Assembly (NCBI GenBank): GCA_003153655.1
Contig: PMAK01000294.1
Span: forward strand, 1-16,554
DNA from: Phycisphaerales bacterium
GTDB taxonomy: Bacteria; Planctomycetota; Phycisphaerae; Tepidisphaerales; Tepidisphaeraceae
Length of the DNA stretch: 16,554 nucleotides
Direction: 5' to 3'
Shown: positions 6,126 to 13,879 of the stretch, in pieces
How positions within the stretch are numbered: position 1 is the stretch's first letter
How the letters are laid out: the number at the start of each line of letters is the position of its first letter
Notes under the pieces: model-generated
Told to the model about the DNA's origin: nothing
What the model saw: the letters and a program-made list of their open reading frames with translations, nothing else
Databases searched by the model: none
Position numbers and translations under genes: made by a program

Positions 6126-8471
6126 TCAAATAAGCCTGCGAACGACTTCAAGCAGATTGCTCTGGTCGAAACTACTCTTGATGATGTAGGCGCTGGCTCC
6201 GACATCGATTCCGCGCTCACGCTCCTGCCGTGATTCCAGCGCCGTCACCAGCACGACGGGAAGTTCGGCCAAGCCTTTGTCGGCTCGGATTTTCGCGGTT
6301 AAATCCACGCCGTTCATGCGGGGCATCTCGACATCCGATACGACCAGATCGAATTTTTCTTCCCGCAATGCGGTGAATGCCTCTATCCCGTCCACCGCGG
6401 TTTTCACCTGATAGTTGGCCGTCTCCAAAATACCTTTGAGCAACATTCTGGAGGTGATTGAATCCTCAACCACCAACACTTTTTTGGACGGTGCTGCCAT
6501 ATGTTTCTTTGGGACAACTATTGCAGTAGGCGCGAGGCCATGCTTGCGCGCTGATTTCACTAAGTCGGCAACATTCAGCACCGGAACAGCCTTGCCCGAT
6601 CCGAGCACTGTCGCCCCCGAAACATTGCGTACCCGCGCCAGCGGCTTACGGAAGGGCTTGACCAATACCTCTTCCTCCCGCAACACTTCGTCCACGGCGA
6701 ACGCCACCCGCTGCTGGCCCGAATTCAGCACGATCACCGGCTTCACCATTGAATCATCTCCCCCGGCAGATCGAGGGGAAAGTTCCAGCACAGCTTCCAT
6801 TCGAGCCAGCGAAACCGCCTGCCCATTTACGGAAATGGTTTCGCGGTTCTCCACCGATTTTATTTCCGAAGCCTTCACGCGCAGTACACGCTCAATGTTC
6901 GTCGTTGGAACCACGAACATTTGCCCGGCAGCAGAAACAACGATTCCGCGAAACGTCGCAAGCGTCAGCGGCAGCGTGATCCGCAAAGTAGTTCCCGCGT
7001 TGCGGTCGCTCTCAACTGTCACATGGCCGCCCAATTTCTCGGCCTTTGCACGCACGATGGCCATCCCCAGCCCGCGCCCGGATATTTCCGTGATCATCGG
7101 GCTGGTCGAAACTCCGGAATGGAATATCAGAGAGGCCGCGTCCTGGTCATTGATGTTTTGCGCATCACTGGCGGCCAGAATTCCGCGATTGACGGCTGAT
7201 TTCTTGACGTTTTCCACATTCACGCCAGACCCATCGTCGGAAACCCGGATTTCAACTTTGCTGCCGTTCAACTGACGAACTGCGATTGTGATGGCGGCGC
7301 GCGCTGGTTTGCTCAGCCGTGTTCGCTCGTTAGGCTTTTCGACGCCGTGATCGACGCAATTGCGCAGAATATGAATCATCGCATCCTTCATCTCCTCCAG
7401 GATGCGCTTGTCCATCGCAACGCCGCTGCCTTGGATTAGCAGGTCAGCCTCTTTTCCCTGATCTGAGCACAGATCGCGCACGATCTTGGGAAACATGTCC
7501 GCGATGGTTGAGAACGGCAGCATCAGCAACTTCTTGGAATCTTCCAGAAGATCATCCACCCGCTTGCCGACGCCGATGCGGTCTTGCTGTGCCTTGGTGA
7601 CGGCGGCATTCAGCTTACTTTCGAGCGAACGCACGAAATCGACGTTCCAATCCAGGAAATGAAGGAGCACGCCGCCGCGCGAAGGGGAACGATTGGTGGC
7701 CGCGGGCGCTTCAGATTCGCGCCGCATGACGCGGAGGTCCACGGCCAATTTATCCCATTCCTTTCCCCACTGCTCAAATGAAGAAGCTATTTCACGAAGT
7801 TGTGCGACATGCGAAGTGGCCATGGCCTTGACGGCCAACATGTCCTCCGCTTGAAGCAGCCTTGAATCCAATTTAGCCGTGGAGATTCGCACGGTTTCCG
7901 GAACAGCCGAGTTGGATTGTTTGGCTTCGTCAAAAACGGGTTCGCGCGCGATTTCTTTTTTAAAATTGGGTGGTTCGGTCGAAGCGGGACCAATATTCGG
8001 AGCCGATTCCGTTTTCACAATTGCGCCATCGGCGGCCTCGGCGGAAATTTCCGGCGTATCAGCCAATTGGAGCGTATCCAACGAATGGATTAATTCCGCG
8101 AGCCAGGGCCCTTCCGGACGTCCCGATTTTTTTGTGAAGGAGGCCAGCAATTCCCTGATCGCGTCGAGGGTCCTGTGCAACGCGTCGAACGCCTGCCGCG
8201 ATGGGCTGGCCGATTGACGTTTCCACGCGGCGAAGACACTTTCCATAGCCTGGCAGATTTTTTCGATGCTGGAGAGATCAACTGCCCGCGACGCGCCTTT
8301 GAGGGTGTGAGCCTCTCGATAAATGTTTTCAATCGCGGTTATTTCCTGGGCCGGCGACAAGGATTTCTCCAAATCCAACAGTAAATTGGAGATGACCTGC
8401 ACGTGCTCCTGTGCTTCCATCGCAAACGTGACTTGCAGCTTCTTGATGAATTCCTGATCTTGTGCCGGCAT
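6126..8471 (-). CDS. cheA: chemotaxis histidine kinase CheA with C-terminal receiver (WspE-like)
   Basis: The protein is 781 residues. Domains in order: HPt (about 5-110) with phospho-histidine H55 in REAHTLKGAS; a long variable linker (about 115-190), with no evident CheY-binding P2 domain; an extended helical dimerisation/linker region (about 195-345); HATPase with N-box N370 in RNCVDHGVEKP, G1 DDGSG (412-416) and G2 GRGLGM (465-470); a CheW-like coupling domain (about 500-640); and a canonical receiver (about 664-781) with ED at 669-670, D713 and K765. It autophosphorylates H55 when receptors signal through CheW and can hand phosphate to its own receiver, to CheB and probably to the first receiver of the hybrid kinase. 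The fused receiver is typical of Wsp and Frz systems, where it may act as a phosphate sink. It starts 32 nt after the upstream receptor gene with GGGGAC before the ATG. Confidence 0.96.
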   Translation of the reverse strand: MPAQDQEFIKKLQVTFAMEAQEHVQVISNLLLDLEKSLSPAQEITAIENIYREAHTLKGASRAVDLSSIEKICQAMESVFAAWKRQSASPSRQAFDALHRTLDAIRELLASFTKKSGRPEGPWLAELIHSLDTLQLADTPEISAEAADGAIVKTESAPNIGPASTEPPNFKKEIAREPVFDEAKQSNSAVPETVRISTAKLDSRLLQAEDMLAVKAMATSHVAQLREIASSFEQWGKEWDKLAVDLRVMRRESEAPAATNRSPSRGGVLLHFLDWNVDFVRSLESKLNAAVTKAQQDRIGVGKRVDDLLEDSKKLLMLPFSTIADMFPKIVRDLCSDQGKEADLLIQGSGVAMDKRILEEMKDAMIHILRNCVDHGVEKPNERTRLSKPARAAITIAVRQLNGSKVEIRVSDDGSGVNVENVKKSAVNRGILAASDAQNINDQDAASLIFHSGVSTSPMITEISGRGLGMAIVRAKAEKLGGHVTVESDRNAGTTLRITLPLTLATFRGIVVSAAGQMFVVPTTNIERVLRVKASEIKSVENRETISVNGQAVSLARMEAVLELSPRSAGGDDSMVKPVIVLNSGQQRVAFAVDEVLREEEVLVKPFRKPLARVRNVSGATVLGSGKAVPVLNVADLVKSARKHGLAPTAIVVPKKHMAAPSKKVLVVEDSITSRMLLKGILETANYQVKTAVDGIEAFTALREEKFDLVVSDVEMPRMNGVDLTAKIRADKGLAELPVVLVTALESRQERERGIDVGASAYIIKSSFDQSNLLEVVRRLI

Positions 8472-8503
8472 ATCGTGTCCCCAGTCTTTGGGTATTTTGG
8501 AAA

Positions 8504-9388
8504 TTAAATTTTGTACCTTGCAACTGTGTGCTGAAGCTTTTGACCCAGCTCCTTCAGGTTGTGAGCTGCTGATTCAAGTTGTTTTGCGCTGGCCATGTTT
8601 TGCGTGCTGGACTCTTTAATGCTCTCCATGGCAAGCGCAACCTGATCCATGCCAACCAACTGTTGCTGGCTGGACGCCGCAATCTGCGTTGCGGCTTGTG
8701 CCGCCTCAACCACACTTCCGGATAACATCTGGATCGACTGGCCAGCCTGGCCGGATCGCTTCACACCCGCTTCGACCGCCTTGCTCCCCTGCTCGGTCGC
8801 CATCACCGCGGCACTTGTTGCCTTGCGAATGTCGGTCAGGATATTGCGCACCTGATTTGTCGCCTGCTGGGATTGTTCCGCTAAACTCTTTACTTCTTGC
8901 GCTACGACAGCAAAGCCTTTGCCCTGCTCTCCAGCTTTGGCGGCTTCAATCGATGCGTTCACTGCCAGGAGATTGGACTGTGCTGCTAAATCTTCAACAG
9001 TCGCGACGATCCGGCCAATCGTTTGGCTTTGATCGCTCAATCGCACCATCGTGTCGCCGATGGAATCCATCTGCTGCTGAATGACATTAATACCCTCGAT
9101 CGTTTCTTCAGTGGATTTTGTGCCCGCCTGGGAGATTTGCGTCATTTTTTGCGAATTTTCTGAGACTGACTTTGCCTTCTGGTTCGCGAGTTGGGCGGTT
9201 TGTCGAACCTCTTCCACTGTCGCTGTCGTTTCACTCACCGCCGTCGCCGCCTGGGCTGATGTCGTTGCCAGTTGCGTTGTGGATGACGATATCTGGCTCG
9301 CCGATACGCTCAGAATATTTACGCCTTCGGCGATCTGGCTCATCAGACCTCTCAGATTTTCTATCATCGATGCGAATGCGTTGCCGAG
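8504..9388 (-). repeat. 885-bp near-identical repeat, partner at 10132-11016
   Basis: The last 294 codons of the two receptor genes align without gaps over 885 bp each; I count 12 residue differences (about 96% identity). At the DNA level many synonymous differences are visible, so the copies are not very recent. This is a direct repeat in tandem genes and a likely substrate for recombination or gene conversion. Confidence 0.85.
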
Positions 9389-10114
9389 AAGGCCCACTTC
9401 ATCCCGTCGCCGGGTCACGGAGACATGTGCGGTCAGGTCTCCCGTGGCGATGCGTTGCGAAATGGCCGTGATGCTCTTCAGCGGTTGGGAAATATTTCGT
9501 GTGACGATAAAGCTGATCAGGGAAAGGATGGCGAATGCCGAAAGCGTTCCCGCGACGATGATCAACACAGTAGTTTGCGCGCTGGCCTCGGTTTCGTCAG
9601 ATCGGATTTTCAACAAGCTGAGTTCCTCGTCCCGCATTTCGGCAACGATCTTTCGGACGTCATCCATCTCTTTTTTCCCCTTGCCGGTCTTGACCCATTG
9701 ATGAGCGGCTTCCGGTCCCTTGGTCTTTTGCACATCAATCCCCTCCTTGAGCGAATTCATCCGTTGTGCGACGAGCGGCTCAAGGATATCCATCCGTTGC
9801 TGCTGATGCGGATTGTCCACCGTCAGATTCCTGATCTCATGCATATATTGATCGACAGCCACGATGCCGGAGCGGTATGGCTCGAGGTAAGTTTCATCCC
9901 CGGTGATGACGAATCCGCGCTGGCCGGTTTCGGCATCGGTCAGGGATTGGATTACGCCAACCAGATTTTCCAGCACCTGGTGGGTATGGGTCATCCACCA
10001 CGTATTGCCGTTCAGCTTAGCCGTACTTCGATAGGATACGCTGCCCATGAAAAGGAGGATCGCCATTGCCAGTGCGAATCCACCACCGATCTTTGTTCCA
10101 ACTGTCCACTTCAT
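8504..10114 (-). CDS. methyl-accepting chemotaxis protein, CHASE3 - single HAMP
   Basis: The protein is 536 residues. A first membrane helix (about 11-27) is followed by a periplasmic CHASE3 domain (about 35-175) with its signature DAETGQRGFVITGDE (60-74). A second membrane helix (about 182-204), one HAMP (about 205-257) and the methyl-accepting signalling hairpin follow, with its conserved tip around NLLAVNASIEAAKAGEQGKG (381-400). It ends ARYKI, without a CheR/CheB-tethering pentapeptide. It resembles WspA-type receptors, which sense surface contact or envelope state, but CHASE3 ligands are unknown. It is a tandem paralogue of the receptor at 10132-11859: about 75% identical over residues 1-240, about 96% identical over the signalling half, and missing exactly one 39-residue HAMP segment. 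GGAGAG precedes the start. Confidence 0.95.
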   Translation of the reverse strand: MKWTVGTKIGGGFALAMAILLFMGSVSYRSTAKLNGNTWWMTHTHQVLENLVGVIQSLTDAETGQRGFVITGDETYLEPYRSGIVAVDQYMHEIRNLTVDNPHQQQRMDILEPLVAQRMNSLKEGIDVQKTKGPEAAHQWVKTGKGKKEMDDVRKIVAEMRDEELSLLKIRSDETEASAQTTVLIIVAGTLSAFAILSLISFIVTRNISQPLKSITAISQRIATGDLTAHVSVTRRRDEVGLLGNAFASMIENLRGLMSQIAEGVNILSVSASQISSSTTQLATTSAQAATAVSETTATVEEVRQTAQLANQKAKSVSENSQKMTQISQAGTKSTEETIEGINVIQQQMDSIGDTMVRLSDQSQTIGRIVATVEDLAAQSNLLAVNASIEAAKAGEQGKGFAVVAQEVKSLAEQSQQATNQVRNILTDIRKATSAAVMATEQGSKAVEAGVKRSGQAGQSIQMLSGSVVEAAQAATQIAASSQQQLVGMDQVALAMESIKESSTQNMASAKQLESAAHNLKELGQKLQHTVARYKI

Positions 10115-10122
10115 CTTTGACT

Positions 10123-10126
10123 CTCC
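10123..10126 (-). promoter_or_regulatory. ribosome binding site of the single-HAMP receptor gene
   Basis: GGAG on the minus strand, 8 nt before the ATG at 10114, within the 17-nt gap after the upstream receptor. The motif and spacing match those before the paralogue at 11859. Confidence 0.55.
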
Positions 10127-10131
10127 AAATA

Positions 10132-11859
10132 TCAGACTTTGTATCTTGCGACCGTGTGCTGGAGCTTTTGGCCAAGTTCCTTGAGGTTGTGAGCTGCTGA
10201 TTCCAGTTGCTTGGCGCTGGCCATGTTCTGTGTGCTGGCTTCCTTGATGCTCTCCATCGCCAGCGCAACCTGGTCCATGCCTACCAACTGTTGTTGGCTG
10301 GATGCGGCGATTTGTGTCGCGGCTTGGGCCGCTTCAACCACACTGCCAGAAAGCATCTGGATCGATTGGCCTGCCTGACTTGATCGCTTCACGCCGGCTT
10401 CCACTGCTTTGCTTCCCTGCTCGGTTGCCATTACAGCGGCGCTTGTCGCCTTGCGAATATCGGTCAGGATGTTGCGGACTTGGTTTGTCGCCTGTTGGGA
10501 TTGCTCCGCTAAGCTCTTTACTTCCTGTGCTACGACGGCAAAACCTTTGCCCTGCTCTCCGGCCTTGGCGGCTTCAATCGATGCGTTGACCGCAAGCAGG
10601 TTTGATTGCGCGGCAAGATCCTCTACGGTCGCAACGATCCGGCCAATTGTTTGGCTCTGATCGCTCAATCGAACCATCGTGTCGCCGATCGACTCCATCT
10701 GCTGCTGAATGATGTTGATGCCTTCAATCGTCTCTTCAGTTGACCTCGTACCTGACTGAGAGATTTGCGTCATTTTCTGCGTATTTTCGGAGACTGATTT
10801 TGCTTTTTGATTCGCAAGTTGCGCGGTTTGGCGAACCTCTTCCACGGTTGCCGTTGTTTCACTCACCGCTGTCGCCGCTTCGGCTGATGTTGTTGCCAGT
10901 TGAGTTGTGGACGACGAAATCTGACTCGCCGATGTGCTTAGAACATTCACGCCCTCGGCGATCTGACTCATCAGCCCTCGAAAGTTCTCTATCATTGAGG
11001 CGAATGCGTTACCCAGCATGTCTTTGGGAGATTGCGGCTTGACGTTTACCTGAAGATCACCATCGGCGATTTTCTCGGCGGTCTCGGCCATTTCCCGTAG
11101 CGAATGACTCATGCGGGTAAAGGTTTGCGCCAAGATGCCGACTTCGTCGCGCCGCCGGGACGTTAGCGCGGCAACGGTCAGATCTCCCTCGGCGATTCGC
11201 TCAGCCATCGCCGTGATTTGCTTCAGCGGTTTGGAAATATTCCGCGTGATGAAGAAGCCGGCTATAGAGAGAATTCCAAAAGCCGAAAGACTGCCCGCGA
11301 CAATAGTCACCACCAGATTTTCCGCGCTGGCTTTCGCTTCTTCGTTTCGAATTTTCAGCAGGCCCAGTTCCTCGTCGCGCATATCGGCGACGATCTTTCG
11401 GGCGTCATCCATTTCCTTCTTCCCCTTCCCGGTCCCGACCCATTGGCGAGCGGCTTCCAGTCCTTTTGTCTTCTCGACATCAACCCCCTCCTTGAGGGAA
11501 TTCATCCTTTGCGCGACGAGCGGATCAAGGATGTCCATTCGCTGCTGCTGGTGCGGATTATCCACCGTCAAATTCCTGATCTCGCGCATATATTGATCGA
11601 TTACCGCGATGCCGGAGCGATATGGCTCAAGGTAGATTTCATCTCCGGTGATCACGAATCCGCGCTGACCGGTCTCGGCATCCGTCAGGCATTGGATCAG
11701 ACCGCTCAGTCTTTCGAGGACCAGGTGCGTGTGCGTCACCCACTCCGCGGTATCCATAAGTTTGTTCGTGCTCCGATAGGAAGCGCTGCCTATAAAAATG
11801 AGGATTGCCAGCGCCATCGCAAATCCCCCGCCGATTTTTGTTCCAACTGTCCATCTCAT
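10132..11859 (-). CDS. methyl-accepting chemotaxis protein, CHASE3 - double HAMP
   Basis: The protein is 575 residues from the ATG at 11859. I prefer this start to the ATG at 11901 because GGAG lies 8 nt before it and because it aligns exactly with the start of the tandem paralogue (MRWTVGTKIGGGF versus MKWTVGTKIGGGF). The longer form adds 14 residues and would overlap cheW by 4 nt. Membrane helix 1 lies at about 11-27, CHASE3 at about 35-175 (DAETGQRGFVITGDE at 60-74), membrane helix 2 at about 183-204 and HAMP 1 at about 205-257. A second HAMP-like unit at about 258-305 contains EKIADGDLQVNV. The signalling hairpin fills the rest, ending ARYKV without a tether pentapeptide. It senses in the periplasm and activates CheA through CheW. 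The 39 extra residues, about 242-280, are the only length difference from its neighbour. Confidence 0.95.
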   Translation of the reverse strand: MRWTVGTKIGGGFAMALAILIFIGSASYRSTNKLMDTAEWVTHTHLVLERLSGLIQCLTDAETGQRGFVITGDEIYLEPYRSGIAVIDQYMREIRNLTVDNPHQQQRMDILDPLVAQRMNSLKEGVDVEKTKGLEAARQWVGTGKGKKEMDDARKIVADMRDEELGLLKIRNEEAKASAENLVVTIVAGSLSAFGILSIAGFFITRNISKPLKQITAMAERIAEGDLTVAALTSRRRDEVGILAQTFTRMSHSLREMAETAEKIADGDLQVNVKPQSPKDMLGNAFASMIENFRGLMSQIAEGVNVLSTSASQISSSTTQLATTSAEAATAVSETTATVEEVRQTAQLANQKAKSVSENTQKMTQISQSGTRSTEETIEGINIIQQQMESIGDTMVRLSDQSQTIGRIVATVEDLAAQSNLLAVNASIEAAKAGEQGKGFAVVAQEVKSLAEQSQQATNQVRNILTDIRKATSAAVMATEQGSKAVEAGVKRSSQAGQSIQMLSGSVVEAAQAATQIAASSQQQLVGMDQVALAMESIKEASTQNMASAKQLESAAHNLKELGQKLQHTVARYKV

Positions 11860-11867
11860 GGTTGATT

Positions 11868-11871
11868 CTCC
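11868..11871 (-). promoter_or_regulatory. ribosome binding site deciding the double-HAMP receptor start
   Basis: GGAG on the minus strand, 8 nt before the ATG at 11859. The same motif at the same spacing precedes the paralogue at 10114, which argues for the 575-residue form. Confidence 0.55.
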
Positions 11872-11897
11872 GTTTTGAATTTTGAGATCTGTGCCGT

Positions 11898-12467
11898 TCA
11901 TTCTTCAACTTCCTCATTCACGATGGTTTTTGGATCGTTCAGAATGCTGGGCACGTCGAGGATCACCATATGCTGATCGGTCACGCCCTTCAGATAACGG
12001 GCGCGAATGCCCGTCAATGTGGGCAGAGATGGCTGGCAGAGGGCCTGCGGAACCAATCGCACGCCAGTGACTGCGTCCGCGAGGATGCCAAGCTCCATCT
12101 CCTCGGTATGGACGATGATCACCATGTGCAGGTCGGTGATTCCCGTCTCGGGCAAATCGAAAAACTTTTTGACGTCGATCACGGGCAGGATCTGTCCGCG
12201 AACGTTGATCATTCCCAGCACAAATCCGGGTGTGCATGGCACTGGCGTCAATTCCCGTAGTGGATGGACCTCACGCACGTATTTCTGCTCCACCGCGTAA
12301 CGCTCCTGCGCCAGGCGAAACTCGATGACGTTCAGTATCTCGCCTTGGCCGTCGTCATCACGTTTTGCCGGGCGCGCGAGGATGCGGGCGCGAGTTTTTA
12401 AAATCTCTTTGGCGGAATCGGCTTCTGACGGGTTCGCCGACGCGAGAATTGTTGTCTGCTCAGTCAT
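11898..12467 (-). CDS. cheW: CheW coupling protein (WspD-like, second copy)
   Basis: The protein is 189 residues: an N-terminal extension with the segment KEILKTRARILARP (about 20-33), common in CheWs of Wsp-type operons, followed by one CheW SH3-like double barrel starting at EILNVIEFRLAQERYAVE. Conserved parts include VLGMINVRGQILPVIDV in the middle and LKGVTDQHMVILDV near the end. It bridges receptors to CheA at the membrane array. The ATG overlaps the cheR stop by 4 nt (ATGA) and GGAGG lies 7 nt upstream, so the two are probably translationally coupled. Two CheWs in one operon are usual in Wsp systems, where each may serve a different interface. No catalytic activity is expected. Confidence 0.93.
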   Translation of the reverse strand: MTEQTTILASANPSEADSAKEILKTRARILARPAKRDDDGQGEILNVIEFRLAQERYAVEQKYVREVHPLRELTPVPCTPGFVLGMINVRGQILPVIDVKKFFDLPETGITDLHMVIIVHTEEMELGILADAVTGVRLVPQALCQPSLPTLTGIRARYLKGVTDQHMVILDVPSILNDPKTIVNEEVEE

Positions 12468-13879
12468 ACTTCGACCTCCATTTCCGTCAGAGAACCGATG
12501 ATCTCGGCCAATCGACCGGCCGTTACACCATCCGATTCCGGCAAAACCGTTTGTGGGGAAAAAGTTTTGAGCAGCCGGAGGGCATTAGAGAGATGCCTGC
12601 GCGATTCGAAAAACTGATTGCGGCCGCGGGCGAGATTGCCCATCGCAAAGTGGGCCAGGACATGTTCGGGATCGAGATAAAGCGCTCGCCGCAACGATTG
12701 AACGGCCTCAAGCATCACGCCCTGCTCTTGTAGAACGACTGAGCGTAGATAATGACTTGCGGGATTAAGCTTGTCTGCCGCAATCCAACGGTCGCAGCAG
12801 CCGAGCGCGGCCGTTAGATTTCCTTGATCGGCGAACGACCGCGCTTCGATGCTCAGCGCGGCTGATTCATGCGGTTCGTTTTGCGGAACTGATGGGATCT
12901 GCTCAGGTATTTTGGCAAAATCGCCGGGCGCTGGCTCGGCCTCCGCCAACACAACCGAAGGAATGTTAGCATAAATTGATTCTTCAAACTGTGGGGCAAC
13001 TGAAGCGGGTATTGCCTCGGGCGCTGTAGCCAATGGCCTGTTGCTCTCTTTTTGATACAGGAATGAGCCGTTCAGATTTACGGGAAAATAGGGTGAAAAA
13101 AGATTGTGGGACAATTCACTGGCGCCGACGATCAACCAACCACCTTCCGCCTGCGCGCGGTATAGCCTTTCAACGACTTTTAGCGATTGCGACGGTTGGA
13201 AGTACATCAGAACATTGCGGCAGAAGATCACATCCATCGGCCCGAATTCATTCAGCACCGATGAGTAGTCATCCACGGCAAGATTTAAATGCGCAAAGCG
13301 CACCATTTCCGCAATCTCCGGGAGAATTTCAAATCTCCCCTCCGATGGAACGCGGAAATATCGGCCCTTGAGCCATACTGGCGCACTGCGGAACGACCAT
13401 TCTCCGAATAATCCCGCTTCGGCTTTCCGTAGAAATCGCTGGTTGATGTCCGTCGCCAGGATGGTGATTTTCCATTGCCGCCAATCAGGAAGCAGTTCTC
13501 GAAGCAGGATGGCGATTGAATACGGCTCTTCACCTGTGCAACATCCGGCGCTCCAAATCCGCAATTCGCGATTCGCGCGTGCGGCCAGCTTGGGCAATAT
13601 GTCGCCGGCAAGATTCTCAAACGCCTTGTTTTCCCGAAAGAAATAAGTCTCCCCCACCGTCAGATGGCTTGCAAGACGGTCGAGCTGTGGCCTCGTCAGC
13701 GCGCCAGCGAGGCATCGATGCGCGCAATCCGCGGCGCTTTCAAAGCCAAGGTCTTTTGCTGCCGCCGCGATCCCCCGCCGCAGATCCGCATGGCGAGACG
13801 GCGGGTAATCCCATCCCATGGTCTGGGCTATGAACTCGCTGATCCGCGACAGCAGTATCTCGGGGGTTTCAGTTTCCAT
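12464..13879 (-). CDS. cheR: CheR chemoreceptor methyltransferase with C-terminal TPR region (WspC-like)
   Basis: The protein is 471 residues from the ATG at 13879, which overlaps the preceding cheW by 11 nt; a TTG at 13894 is an unlikely alternative. The CheR catalytic core shows LTVGETYFFRE (73-83), the SAM-binding IWSAGCCTGEEPYS (108-121), ILATDIN (140-146) and DVIFCRNVLMYF (216-227). After a proline/alanine-rich linker (about 280-335) comes an all-helical tail (about 338-440) with at least two tetratricopeptide-like repeats, around LAAL/CCDRWI and AVQSLRRALYLDPEHVLAH. It methylates receptor glutamates with SAM and so raises CheA activity. The CheR-TPR fusion is the mark of WspC. Neither receptor carries a tether pentapeptide, so the TPR tail may provide recruitment instead; that is inference. 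Confidence 0.95.
   Translation of the reverse strand: METETPEILLSRISEFIAQTMGWDYPPSRHADLRRGIAAAAKDLGFESAADCAHRCLAGALTRPQLDRLASHLTVGETYFFRENKAFENLAGDILPKLAARANRELRIWSAGCCTGEEPYSIAILLRELLPDWRQWKITILATDINQRFLRKAEAGLFGEWSFRSAPVWLKGRYFRVPSEGRFEILPEIAEMVRFAHLNLAVDDYSSVLNEFGPMDVIFCRNVLMYFQPSQSLKVVERLYRAQAEGGWLIVGASELSHNLFSPYFPVNLNGSFLYQKESNRPLATAPEAIPASVAPQFEESIYANIPSVVLAEAEPAPGDFAKIPEQIPSVPQNEPHESAALSIEARSFADQGNLTAALGCCDRWIAADKLNPASHYLRSVVLQEQGVMLEAVQSLRRALYLDPEHVLAHFAMGNLARGRNQFFESRRHLSNALRLLKTFSPQTVLPESDGVTAGRLAEIIGSLTEMEVEV

Noticed and set aside
6415..7275. Plus-strand frame of 286 codons
   Set aside because: It lies wholly inside cheA on the opposite strand; its serine/threonine-rich product shows no domain.
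11860..11901. Alternative ATG at 11901 for the double-HAMP receptor, overlapping the cheW stop as ATGA
   Set aside because: The arrangement looks like translational coupling, but the 14 extra residues are absent from the paralogue, and the ATG at 11859 has the same Shine-Dalgarno and spacing as the paralogue start.
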